DNA of 64,000 nt. Source: Monarcha castaneiventris obscurior. Lineage: Eukaryota > Chordata > Aves > Passeriformes > Monarchidae. The position numbers were made by a program, and so were the translations under genes. Shown piece after piece: positions 7,621 through 19,800 of this stretch. Location of the stretch: the NCBI GenBank assembly GCA_026261815.1, contig JAMPIT010000856.1, positions 14,228,001 through 14,292,000 on the forward strand, written 5' to 3'. Numbering within the stretch: the stretch's first letter is position 1; every line of letters starts with the position of its first letter. Below the pieces are notes generated by a model, which saw only the letters and a program-made list of their open reading frames with translations, did not search any database and had not been told where the DNA came from.

Positions 7621-10600
7621 GTAAGTTGCTGAGAGGAGGGCAGCTCTGCACCCTCCTGCTAAGGAGCTGAAAGCCTTTCAGGCAGTTTCCTGCTTTGCAG
7701 GCTGTTCTTTCTGCCTGTTCTAGCATGGAGGCCACTGAGGGCCCCTCTGGGTGTGGGGAAGCAGGATCAGCTGATGGATTTCAGCATGTCGTGGTTCAGA
7801 GCAGCACAGAGCAGTCTGGGCTGGAAGGGGCTCCCAGGGATCAATCCCAGCTCTGCAGTGAGTGCCCATGCAGGGATAAACTCACAGCCGTGGCACTGCC
7901 AGCACCATGCTCCAGCTGAGCTGAGCCTCTGTCTCATGGGCAGGTGTTGATGCCTGCGGCTGGCATCATGTTGTTTCAGCTCTGAAAATGTCAATATCAC
8001 AACTCACAGCAGGTGTTGGCCCAAAAAGAAAATAGATTTGCACAGTCATAAACGTTTGGTTGCTCTTAGCATAAGTGGCAACACTTGATAAAACAAGGCT
8101 TTTACACCACATCATTTACCCTGAGCAGGTTGGTAACATTGGCAGCATGAGTGCATCTGTGTTTGTTAGACTTCTCCTCAAGCTTTGCTGCTGTTGGTGT
8201 GGAATTCTGTAATGTTAGAAACAAAGGGGAGGGTCAGCCAAAACCTTTTGCCTAATTCGGACAAAACTTCAGAGAAAATCCTGGAAATCCTAAGTGTAGA
8301 CTGGGACAAGAGTATTGAGGTGTAAATTCTGATAGAAAAATACTAGAGACCTACACACAGTTTTAATTAAAAGGATAAATCTGTGCAAGAAAACAAAGAG
8401 ATGTCAGAGCTGTGTAAATTGTAACTGAAGGTAAGGGGGATTGTAACCAGACTGTTAAAGGAAATCCCATCCCAGAGCCTTGCAGTACTGCCATTTCTGA
8501 GGTAAAACAAGCGTGGGGAGGAACTGATGAAATATTTGAAATACAGATGTTTTTTCTTTGATGTTTTTTTCTCCAAAACTAGACTATTAAGATCATGTTT
8601 TATTGATTTAATCTTTTTTCTTTATCTGGTCAGAGTCACATTTTAAAGCTGAAGGTGCCAGAAGTTAGTACCTGCATGCCCAGCTGCTGTTGTTACCATT
8701 GGGAATTAAGCTGTGAGATGCTCAGAAAATCAGTTGTTATCTGTCTGTGTTTTTAGCTGCTTAAACTTAACTTTGAAAACAGCACATTGCAAGTCACTGG
8801 GGGGTTGTTTTTATTTCAACAGGTTGGGAAGCTGCACTCCTGTTGCTTTTTATGGAGAATTTTGAGTGCTTGGCTTATTTAAATGTCAAGCACTAGTTCA
8901 TAAGGTATTGTTGGAGATTTTTGTGAACTAAGGGCAGAGCAGGCCATGATGTGAGCTGCTTCTCAAGCTCACTTCATGGTGTGCTTTGCTCTGCCATGCT
9001 CTCAGATGCAGTTTCCTCAATTTCTGTGGAAACCTGGCAGCTGTCTGGTGTCTAGTGCTAATAATTAAATATAGATTTATGTGGAGACCCAGAAACAGGC
9101 TCTTTCACAGGGGCTTGTGAGGGGAGTGTGTATGCTTATCAGTCATGAGGTGAGCAGATGTTTGGGGCCTTCAGCTTGGATTTCTCCTTTTGACCTTTCA
9201 AAAGGACAAGGTGGTTTTATTGCTGGATATATTTTCTAATTAAATTGGCATTGCCTTTTTGAGACTGTTGGGCATTATTTGGATTCTTGCAGCTGCTGAC
9301 ATTGTGTGGAGGCAAGATAAGCCCTACCATGACATGTAAACTTGCATGCCCAGTTAAAATGGAAACCACAGCTAAAACACCTTGCAAACAGTTGATAAGA
9401 AGGGAGTAGGGTGATGCATATTTTGTTGCTTGTTCCCATAGGCAGCTCCTTTAATAATAAAAAAATACTTAAGAGAAAATCTGAAGATTGAGAAGTCTGG
9501 GTGAATCAGCTCTAGCGAGTTCCAGTTCCTGCCAGGCCTAAAGACACTGCTCTAATAAATGGCTGATAATGTGGTCTTGCGTTTAACTGTGCCATAGTCC
9601 TGAAACACTTCAGTCTACAGCATGTCACACACTCTGCATGCCCTGAAAAATCCTCTGTTGGGCTTGTGCTGCAAGCAAAAGAGCAAATTTTAAAGACAGT
9701 GTGGAGTGATGCCTATTTAATGTCAATGATTGGTGTTTTTCTCATAGGATGCCATTGCAGTCAACTCGGGCAGTGAGGAGGAGTGAGGACTCAGTTTACT
9801 GCTTTGATGTTGTTTGCCAGCAGACAGCAAACTCCTACCAATGTGAATGTGCTCCTTTTCCATGAAGGTGGAGGAAGCTTGGCACACCTCCATGGGGGTA
9901 GTTTTTTCCACTCAGTAGCCCTCAGCAGGTCAGCACCGTGCTGGGGATTAGCAGGGATGGGGGTGCTCCCTCCTTCTGGCTATAAAAAAAGAGAATATGC
10001 TGCAGTTGTTTGCAGAATCGTGTCAGGACAGTTCTCCTGCTTGTTTTAATAGATCTGAAAAGACAGTACCAGGCCATCTAGAAGTAAATTGGGGGTTGTT
10101 TTTGGTTTCTTCTTTTCATCCAAGAGCATGAGCTCTCCTTCCTGCAGACAGTGTTCTTGCCTTTTTCACAGTGCATGTACTTGTGTGTGTGTGAAAGCAG
10201 TGTGTAAAAGGTAGCTCTGGAAAATGAGGTAAATCATTGATGGCTTTTAATAAAACTAAAGCCTCAAAAAAGCAACAGCAGGTTCTGCTGACAGAAGTAC
10301 ATTACAAATCTTTTCCTTGTCGTTTCCCTGGCTGGTTCATGCTTGGTTTATTATGTTAGCTGTATCAATAGATCTTCCCTTTGGCCACTTTCTCCAGGCT
10401 GGCCTAAAGCTTATGGCTCTCATTTACCACTATCCTGGACTTACTACTTACCCTGTTACACTGGGTGGCCAAAAAGCTTCTCCTAATTACAGATTTGGAC
10501 AAGAAGGGCTGGGGGCAGTGGTGTAGGCACAGCAGTCACTGGGAGCAAAAGCTGCTGCAGGGCTGCACTTTGTGGAAGTGTGATCAGTGTCTGGTTGCCT

Positions 10601-13600
10601 GTGGATCCTTCCCTCCAGCCATTCCACTCCTTCTGGAGCTGCTCTGTCTCTTCCATCAGCTCCCTGTTCCTTGCTCTCAGGTGTGGAATGGTGTCCTGTT
10701 TGCAGGACACACTTGATGGATGTCACTTGCCTCTCCCTGTGCTCCTTCCAGACTGGAAGCTCCTTGGGGACCATCATCCATGAGGGAGCAAAGTGCAGCT
10801 GCCTTTTGATTGGTTTTGTTTGTTTATTTGTTTCAGAGAGACCTTTATTTATTTTACCTCCAGTTTCTATTATATTTTTTTTAACTTTCACTCTCTCTGT
10901 GCATTTCTTCAAGTATAAATTTAAGCTTTTACAAAATGGTTTCATTTGAAATTACTCTGCATGCAAATGTTACTCTGTGTGCCAGTGTTGTTGGCAGGTC
11001 CCTTTTAATGTGTGAATCTAAAAATCATTTATCTTGATTAAAAGAAAAAAAATCTCATGTGAGGTTTCTCTGTAGAAATACACAGATTCAATTGGCATTT
11101 TCATTTTAGATCTGACTATTTCTTCTTGCCCCAGTACTACTGATTGCTTAGTGTTTTAACTACTTTTGTGGTAAGAGCTGTGTAAATTCTAATTAACCAG
11201 AGTGGATAAAAATAATCATACAAGCTTTTTCCTGTTTTACAGGAACATCTAGATGGTGTAATTATTGTGCAGGAAAAGAAAGGAAACTGTGATGAAATTA
11301 GCATAGACAAGGTATGCTTTGTCTTAACCGGGTAAGATCTAAAGCAAGTCAGCATTTAACATAAGCATAGGAATTGATGCAAAAAACGTGCTTTGTTGCA
11401 TATCTGTGCATAGATTTCACTAAATAAAACTCTGCATAAAATGTGCTTTATGCATGGTTTAAGTCCAAAATGTGCAGCTCTAGTCACTGTCACAACTAAG
11501 TAACTTAGTAGGTTAAATACACATTTCTCTGCTTCTCATCAATCTTGGCAGTTTCAGCGTAGCTGTTGCCTGCAGTTAGAAAATTAAACTTACCTGATAC
11601 AGCAAAACACTCATTTAACATACCACAAAAAAATTACAGTTCTTGTGTTGAGTGTGTGAAAGGATCCCATGCAACTTTTAATTATCCTTGCAAAATTCTG
11701 AAGCTAACTACTAATTCTTATTATTTCATTGTGAGTTAATTGTGATGTAACACTCAGGGCACAGTGTCTTATGCTGCATGTGTAATTTCTCTGCACACCA
11801 GGTGAGGCGGCAGGCCCTGCAAGAAGAAATTGATAGAGAATCTGGCAAAACCAAGGCTTTCAGTTCCAAAGTGGCACAGGTATGTATGAGCTTAGGCCTG
11901 GACCCCATGGAAATGCTGTGTGGCAGGGCAAGTTCTGTAAAAAACACTCTGCTCTTTGCTGCATGTGGCTCAGGTACAGGGCTTGGCACAGCAGAGTCCT
12001 TCTGACTGCAGCCTTAAGGTCATGGGTACAGTGCCAAGAGTCTGAGAGCTGAGCACTGAACTCCTTGGCATTGTACAGTGCTCCCATCATCAGTCCTCAA
12101 AAGCAACATTTTCTCTGGTTCCTCTGGAGAATGAGCCATCAAAAATTGCTCCAGAAGCATTTTCTGCTTACTGTGAAATACGAGTAATGTTTGGGCTGTG
12201 GATGCAGCAGTCACTGAAGTGTGTCTGATTTCTTACCTGCAAGACTCTGCACACATTCAGCAGCAGGCACACACGTGGGAAGGTGGAGGCTGACAGCTGT
12301 TAACACACGTGTGTGATATTTAGAGTCAGTCCTCTTGTGGCTTCTGCATCTTTGCCCCACCTCTTTGAAAGGTGATTCTTTATTCTTTGCTTTTGCATCC
12401 CACTCAGCCTGGCTCCTGACAGATTCCCAGCAAGGCAGTGGAAGCTTGCAGCAGTGTTTAGCCAGGGGTAAGAAGATTGAGGTGGAGAGAAAGCTGTGCT
12501 AGTAATTCAGGCTTGCATTGTTTTGCAAGGCTGCCAGAATGCCTAGAAAGCTGGAATATGCCTCAAATGCCAGAAACAACTTCTGTGGATCTAACATAGG
12601 GGGAGGGAGTCCGTGTCCCTCTGGAACTGCAACTGTCTAATAGTCTCTGAAGTCATTGAGAAAAATGACATCCTTGGCAGGAGATCTCAGTTCTTTGGCA
12701 CTGATCTGTCTCTGTTTAGTAGCATGCAGGAGAATGGAAGCTGCGAAAACGAATTCATCAGCTCCACAAAGAGTGAGCTGGAAATGCTTCAGCACAAGCT
12801 GTGTGTACTGGCTGCCAGCAGCTCACTTACAAGCAGAGTTTTGACAAGCCATAATTATATTTGCATCTGTGTAGATGTCTCCCATTGCAAAGGGAGGACT
12901 CACATTTATTTATCTGGGGCTTGTGTATGTCTGTCTGTGTGCCTGTATCTGTCACAGACTGGGCTCACACAGCAGCTTGCCTTTGTGCAAGGCCCAAAGA
13001 CTGAAGTGTTGTGGGTAGCTTGCTTTCAGTACCAGGTATTTTGGCCTGTGGTGGTGAATGATGCTCCAGCCTTGCATTTTTTTTAACTTAAAAAACCCTG
13101 CTGTAGCTTGCCTGCTATATAATATTTTGTAGTGTGCTGTGTGTTATGTTAGCTGTCCGTTGGAGAATGACTGTTTCATGCAAGCTACAACTCATCTGTT
13201 AAAAGGATTTCAGGCTGACAAACGTAACATTGAATTAACATTTTTTCTTTTGATGTAGCCAGCTTAGTCTGTTTAATAATCAGACATTCTGGCATTTAGT
13301 ATCATGCCCAATTTTAAAGAGAAAATTGTGAGCAGAAATCGTGCCAGAAGTATTTATAAATGACTGCATAGCTATAGCTTAGGAGTCAAATACACCCTTT
13401 AATAATGAAGCCTGTTCTTAGGTAAGCTGGAAGTTCATGAACTTTGTAAATCCTTTGGTGTATCTGGGGTTTTCCACAAACAACTGAAATCTCATTTTCC
13501 TGGACACTGCCTCCTCAGAAAGGGGCCAGAGTCTGCAGACAAGAAAAATCCTGAAGGGGTGAGCTAGTTCATAGAATAAAGTGCAAATACAGTGAATACA

Positions 13601-14518
13601 AAGAACAGCACACTGCAAGGGAGGGAGGCTTTAAGAGAACTTGACTTTGTGCTGTTGGATAGGGGAGGCCCTCTGGTTGTGCATGCTTACAATATTAGCT
13701 GTAATTAGTGGGATGAGAATGCAAATATTGCTTAAAGCTTCTGAAAACTGTCTCCACAACTAACATTACAAAACACTGCTGGAAACAACAGCTCCCTGAC
13801 TAGGCAGTGGGAAAATAGAAAGGTAACCATATGAAGTGACAGTGAAAGAGGATTAAGTCTGACAGTTTTCTTAGAATAAGAGATGCTGTCTGGCTCTTTG
13901 AGCTGGGTAAAGAGAGAGCAGAAAGCCAAGATTCCTAAGGAAAGAGGGAAAGGAGATTCTCAAAGCTCATTAACCCCTGTCTCCAGGTTAAATGGCCTGA
14001 AATGCTAATGAAGGTGCACTCAGGCAGAGTTAGGTCAGTCTTTTACCATATCCTTCAACAGGTCCTACCATGGAATTACAGCTTCCAGCTCCCTCACCCT
14101 GTCAGGCTTCTGTAGCTGGTTCTGTTCTCATGGTACACAGCCAGAAATTGTCTTCCTTGGTCCTGGTATTTCTTAATTTTAGTGGTAACCTTGTTTTGCC
14201 TCCCAGGATACGAAGCTTGGACAGTGGAGTACAGCTACTTTTAGAAGTCCTGCGGAAGAAATGAAGTTTTTTAGACTGATGGGTGGCTTTAAGAAGGGTT
14301 CTGTGCCTGTCCAAAACCTCTCAGCAACTACAAACAAACCAAACATGGCTCTGAACAAGGAAGGGGAGGAGAAGTTACAGCAGGCTCTGAAGATGGAGTT
14401 TGATAAAGCAATGGACTTGAAGCAACACAGAGGAATTGGTCTCGGATTTCAACCTGCTGCCAACAAAAAAGTATACATAGACAAATATACATGTAGATCT
14501 ATAAAACTTGAAGATTAA
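6259..14518 (+). CDS. KNOP1: KNOP1, lysine-rich nucleolar protein 1
   Basis: Coding exons 6259-7620, 11243-11311, 11802-11879 and 14207-14518 give 606 codons plus TAA; the human protein is shorter (about 458), mostly through a shorter Lys-rich part. Residues 1-454 form one exon of lysine runs alternating with Ser/acidic stretches, giving many nuclear/nucleolar targeting signals. Residues about 462-503 hold the conserved EKKGNCDEISIDK and RRQALQEEIDRESGKT. Residues about 504-535 (KLGQWSTATF ... FFRLMGGFK) form the core of the SMAP-like C-terminal domain shared with the small acidic protein family, and the C-terminus SIKLED matches human SVKLED. The ATG at 6259 is 1 nt after the acceptor, with A at -3. 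All introns are phase 0. The protein is nucleolar and its biochemical role is not well established. Confidence 0.94.
7621..11242 (+). other. KNOP1: KNOP1 intron 2
   Basis: A 3.6-kb intron. Visible contents are a possible alternative terminal exon at 9749-9786 and a decayed coiled-coil-like stretch on the minus strand at 10483-10710. The rest shows nothing that I can assign. Confidence 0.6.
11243..11311 (+). CDS. KNOP1: KNOP1 coding exon 3
   Basis: Acceptor TTTTACAG, donor GTATGC. Encodes residues 455-477 (EHLDGVIIVQEKKGNCDEIS, then IDK), matching human EVVLEKKGNMDEAHID. Confidence 0.92.
11802..11879 (+). CDS. KNOP1: KNOP1 coding exon 4
   Basis: Acceptor CACACCAG, donor GTATGT. Encodes residues 478-503. 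RRQALQEEIDRESGKT is nearly identical to human RRKALQEEIDRESGKT. Confidence 0.95.
14207..14518 (+). CDS. KNOP1: KNOP1 coding exon 5 (SMAP-like domain, stop)
   Basis: Acceptor GCCTCCCAG. Encodes residues 504-606 and TAA. LGQWSTATF, FFRLMGGFK, KPNMAL, GIGLGF and the terminal SIKLED all have close human counterparts. Confidence 0.95.
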   Translation, partial: DTKLGQWSTATFRSPAEEMKFFRLMGGFKKGSVPVQNLSATTNKPNMALNKEGEEKLQQALKMEFDKAMDLKQHRGIGLGFQPAANKKVYIDKYTCRSIKLED

Positions 14519-14529
14519 AACTCTGAAAT

Positions 14530-14535
14530 AATAAA
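14530..14535 (+). terminator. KNOP1: KNOP1 poly(A) signal (first of three)
   Basis: AATAAA 12 nt after the stop codon. Further copies lie at 14579-14584 and 14813-14818. Which is used cannot be told from sequence; the first would give an extremely short 3' UTR. Confidence 0.55.
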
Positions 14536-15980
14536 AAGAATGAAATTTGTTTTTACTTTCCACATCTTTTATACTTGAAATAAAATAACAAAATGCTTAA
14601 GAATTTTCATTTATGAGGTACTTGAAGTACAAGGTTTCAACTGCAGTGGAGCTGGGTCCTCACTTCATCCAAACAGTTAAGTTTTTGAAACCTTCACCAA
14701 GTTTGTTCTACAGAGGAAGAGACAGCCTCTTTCAAAGACTGAAGATGTGTGCCATGCCTGCAATTAGCTGAAATTCAGTAGTTTTTTTTTTAATGCTGAT
14801 TTAATAAACTTATTGTTACCTAAGTGAGTCAAAAGGATTTTACTGTTCTCTAAAATCTTCATATTTTTTACACTCAGTGAGTGGTACAAAGTGATGGTGC
14901 TTTACTTTGAAGACACACGAGTGGTGTGCCCTCAAATTTGATGAGGGCAGACTTTTAACTCAAAGTAGTTCTTGAGAAACTAACATCTTCATAGTAATGT
15001 ATAGCATTGAACATCCTCGGTATTTGAAACCATGCTCTGACAGTTGGATTTTCAGTCAGCAGCTGTTACCTGAAAATGAAAGTAAAAGCCTTTTGGAGAG
15101 CAGCACCAAATACATGGATCTAGACTTACTAAATTACAGAAAGCAATGTAATTTTAATAATGTGCTTATTGGGTTCATTATGTATCAGTCTGAATGAAAT
15201 TTCTGACCTTTGGATTTTCAGACGACCTGCACTTGAACTGGCCTTTTAGCAAGAGTACAAAATTCAGGACTGCACTTGTGCACATGCTCAGAACTCAGGA
15301 GGCCAGAGCAGTCTGTCCAAGTACTGCTCCAAGTTACAAAAAGTAGTGAAAAGCTCACATACTTTATTACTGGCTGTGCCATTTGTTAGGGGAGATGGTG
15401 TTAGGTTTGAGTGTAGCTCTGGTTCTGACCATCTCTCATGCCCAGTTTCTCAGAGTGGTTGTGTTAGCTTCTAAGCCAGATTTGTAGACTTTCCTCCTGG
15501 TATCTAAGCAGAGGTTCCGGCCTGCCCTTGAGCTATTTTTGCACTGATAAAAAGTAGTAAAATACCCAAAAGCATTTCTGATGGCAGCCTTGCATGAATA
15601 AAAGCGAAGTTACACTGTGCTCGAAAGACAACAGGCAAGAATTGGTGCCTGCCTGGGTCCTGGTTTGGTTCTTTACAGCCTGAACACAAAATCTCATCTA
15701 TTCAATGCACCCTGCTTCAGTAACCACCGAGGAGATAAACATGCAGCAAGAATGGTTTAATAACTTGGGTGGTATTCATTAGCTTGCTAACTCCTTAAAT
15801 GTATGGTTTTAGCAAAACAGATTAACCTTAACAAAACAAAACATTTTTGTGCAAAAATACATCTTAATATCTTTACAAGGATTTAGCTCATTAAAATACT
15901 TACCCTGAAGCAAAAGTAGCAATGGATGTAAGGTCACAACATTGTTCCTCACCATGGGGCAGAAGTGGTGAGAATGAAAT

Positions 15981-15986
15981 TTTATT
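15981..15986 (-). terminator. VPS35L: VPS35L poly(A) signal (distal candidate)
   Basis: AATAAA on the minus strand about 755 nt past the stop codon. A proximal copy is at 16090-16095. Confidence 0.5.
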
Positions 15987-16739
15987 ACAAATAATAACAG
16001 TACATGTAACTAAATTCCACAAGGGTAAGGTGATAAATTTGCATACACAAAGAAACTCCCCCAGCACACACAGATGAACTGAAAATTGTTTTATTCAGTG
16101 ACAGTGGACTTTGCAAATATAGAGTACTTTGCATACATTTCCAGTTTCCTTTGCAACACTTAAAGATTCCTTCCATTTTACAGAACACCACTGGACTAAA
16201 ATGAAAACATAAACATGTCTGTGAAAATGTACTGTAGAAATTAGAACAGTAACACCTCAGCCATTTTTCTCTGCTACTGGAACCAGCCAGACAAATGCTG
16301 GCAGCATCCCAAAGCAGAGAGACAACTTAGTCTGATTATTACATTGAAATGCTGCTTTCTGCAGAGGAGAAAGACTATCCTGCAGGAGGGATGAACGTTT
16401 GAGGCTGTGAATTCATTTGTACAGATTATCTTCTTCCTTTTTTGTTAAAATTAGAACAGATTAGATCTCAAAAGGCTTTTGCAACCGTAGAGGTTCAAAA
16501 TACTGCTTACTGAATGTAAATCAGCATTTAAAACAACAATACTATGGTAAAACTGGATACAGAAATTCAGGTTAAATTATTGCACTCAGAACAGTTTTAC
16601 CTTTACTGTGCCCAAGTAAATGTGTCTCAGTAAGGAGAGTAAAAATACACTGAACTCCTCCAGAGAGAATGCAGATCAGTGATTTTTGGCCTTGGTTCCA
16701 TGCTCCCTTGTGCAGGGGGCTCCTTGGAAGAGGCTTTCA

Positions 16740-16838
16740 TCAGGTCCTGGACTGCAGAGGAAGCCGAAGGGCCAAGTCTGTGAAATGGCTCATTTCGGGT
16801 TGTTTGCTTCGCCTCTTGATGTATTCCAGGGTTTTCAC
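16740..16838 (-). CDS. VPS35L: VPS35L coding exon 31 (stop)
   Basis: Residues 932-963: [16 protein letters not shown] onward, ending LRLPLQSRT then TGA. Acceptor AACCCAG. Confidence 0.95.
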   Translation of the reverse strand: MKTLEYIKRRSKQPEMSHFTDLALRLPLQSRT

Positions 16839-19800
16839 CTGGGTTTGAAAACAAAGGTATTTGGGGATTTTTAGGATCTTTCCTCATTTCTCAGGCAATC
16901 AGTTCAGCTTTGTGAATGTGTTTTAGACAGTCTCAGGATTTTCCCTAAATTTCACTGGCTGTATGAGCACTTGGCATTGTTTACCCCAGAGCTCATTATC
17001 ATGTATATCTTTCTTTAAGGCTCTCAAATGCCACTTTACAAGCTTTCACCAGGCAGTTCCTCCACAAAACAAAAATGCTGTATTTCTCTTAAAGCTAGTT
17101 TTCTGTCCTGAACAAAAAGTTAAGAGCACCCAACACTGTCAGGTTTCTTAATGCTTGACACACTATTAAAATGCTAGAAAGATACAGATCATTTGAAATA
17201 AGAGAAGGTGCTTGTTCATTAAGAAGCATTTAAAAAAATAAGTCGTTGAGGTTTTTAAGATAATTTGATTTTTTTTTAAGAGAGTAACTTGTAAAGAGAT
17301 GAGGTTTATTCAGATCAAGAAAATGTTACCTTTTCCCAAATAAAGAGTGGAAAAAGATGCTAACAACTAAAATTTCTCTGCATTATCTGTCTCCCTGCCT
17401 TACCATAGTCTTGGTGTCAGCAAAGCCGTGTTTCTGAGCGAGATTCCAGAGATTGACTGAAAGCTGGTTCAGTCTGTTGTTTCTGAGGTCCCCATGAGCC
17501 AGGATGGTGTTAAAGAAGTAGAGTGCCAGCTGGCTCTGCCTCTTCAGGGTCTGGGGTGAAAACAGGAATATTCCCTTATTATGAACAGTCATCCCAAAGC
17601 AGCCAGCTTAACTCACCGGGTTCTCTGACCTCTCAGAGGGGCACTCGTTTTGTAGCACACAGCAGTAGTTATATATATATATTTAGATATATAAGAGTAC
17701 AAGCATAGTTTTCATATTCCATTCAAAATGCAACAAACAGCAGTAGTTGTAATCAACATAAGCTGCTGGAAATAAAATAATTACACAAGACTCCTACATC
17801 TCATACCACTTTGGCACAGCACAGTATGTAGGTCTGACACATTTGGAACTCAAGATTCCCTACAACTGCACAGAAATCATCCTCCCACCAACCAAGTTTG
17901 CACTTAGAGCACCATAGCTATATATTTTTAGAGAGACCACAATTATCAATCTAAATTAAGGCAACTTCAGGCTTTTTTCCCACAGTCTGTTCTACTTTAT
18001 TTATTTATTTAACCAAAGATGTTTTTTCCCCTGCTATTCTTTCACTGAAGCTCTGGTGATACAAAGATACTTGCACTATTATTTGTAGCTACTTTCCCTA
18101 AAATTGCTGAGGAGGGACCTTAAGGAGCATAAGAGCAGTCTGCCCCCCACACAAAGCAGAGAGGATTCACTGCTACATGTTCCCTTGACCAGAAACAGTT
18201 TGAACTTTACAGAACCATCCAGAACTAAAAATTTCCATTCCAGCACTGTCACATAAATGAAGCATTCTCTAATACTGTGAAAAGACCACACTGTGTTAAC
18301 AATAAGATGCATTGTTCTCTTCCAAGTTGCCATTTTGGTGAAAGGATTTTATTGTGAGAAAAATTTATTTTCTTTTATAGCTTTTAAAGGAAATGAACCA
18401 ATAAAAACACAAAATCATCAGAGGCTTGTTCATTTAAATGAGCAGCCAAGAAGATGAATAATAAAAGGTCACCAACACTGAAGCAATCCAAATAGCAGTG
18501 ATTTTATGACCAGTTTTACTTCAGCACAATTAGAGATCTCTGACAACATTATTCTCATCACTTCTATTTCCTCAGCAACAACTTCCTCAAACAACTATTC
18601 ATTCTTACAAAGCAATTTTCATCTAAATCTCTCAATGACTTTTACTCAACAAAGCAAAACAAATGGTCCCTCTTTGTAAATAAGGATGGGCAGGGGAGCA
18701 AATCCAAGGCTGCAGAGGCAAAGGCAGGCCAAGCACCTGTATCTGTGCTGCTTAGCCTTAAATCCAGCTCTCTGTGCAACAACAGCTTCAGTGAACTAAC
18801 ACAGGGCCTCCTTACTCAGTGTGCTTGAAAGCAGAAAACAAACTAAAAAAGGCCTTTCAGAAACCAGGGATTTCAAGCCCTGCAAACATTCCTACCCACA
18901 AATTCCATACAGGAGTCAGATGGAAACAAAAATCTGTAATATACAACCCACAGTCCTGAAAACTCTGTTAAAAACTTCCTTCCAAGACCTGGTTGGACAT
19001 TCTGAGCTGTCCTAGCATGGTTGTTTTCTGCTGCTTCTGTTCTGAAAAAGAGCTGCTGTTCACTGTGGCGATGTGTACAGTGATGCAGAGGATTTGAGCA
19101 AAGGATAAATTCATCTTACATCTCTGCAATTGCTCAAGGAAGGACAAACAGGAAAGCAAAGGCAGAGAAAAGGCTGAACTTAGCACAGTGTCTTCCCACA
19201 ATGTTAATGATTTAACACATTGTGTATTGGCAAACACTCTGGGCTACTGTGCAAGCAGCCTATCTAAAAAATTCCATCAGATCACCCATGCCCTGCCCTC
19301 CCATCCCAGGCTACGAGCCACAAGGTTTCTATCAATAGAAGCCATCCAGTAAGGGGTGATGAGGAAGCTGTGGAAGGCTCCATTCTCAGAAACAGGAACA
19401 TTACCAGAACAGTGAGTTCTCATTATTTCAGTAAACATCACTCACCTGCCTTTCACGTCCAATCCATTAAGCTGTATCTGATCCCTCAGAGCCTCTGAAT
19501 TCCAATCAAGAAATCCAATAAACTGCCTAGAGTTTTCTTTATTTTATATTGAACAAATATACTAAAGTCAGGGTAAAGACAAAACAACTTTTTCCTCCCT
19601 CTGTACCTCTCCTGAGATCATCCCAGTGCCTGGGATCTGAAACTCTTGTAATTATAGGTGACTTTCATTGTATCTTCCCCAGTAATAGACTAACTGCAAA
19701 TTCTCACTTTGCTCATTACACAACTGGGCATCATCAGGTGTCTCCACCACAAACCTGCCTATGTGATGGACTCACTTTCTAAACAAGTAAAAATACCCAA

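Larger units (their letters stand above)
14519..16739. other. Convergent 3' ends of KNOP1 and VPS35L
   Basis: KNOP1 has AATAAA signals at 14530-14535, 14579-14584 and 14813-14818 (plus). VPS35L has reverse-strand AATAAA at 16090-16095 and 15981-15986 (minus). The 3' UTRs probably do not overlap, leaving about 1.2 kb with no feature that I can support. Confidence 0.6.

Noticed and set aside
7209..7735. Minus-strand open frames rich in Phe, Leu and Ser
   Set aside because: Antisense shadows of the KNOP1 lysine-rich exon; AAA/AAG read backwards as TTT/CTT.
7790..7930. CR1-like stretch starting GGGCTGGAAGGGGCTCCCAG
   Set aside because: Resembles the CR1 3' end only over a short part, and lacks the ATAGAATCA end; too weak to annotate.
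12613..13086. Plus-strand open frame of 157 codons in KNOP1 intron 4
   Set aside because: No conserved domain, no matching splice phase, and human KNOP1 passes directly between the flanking exons.
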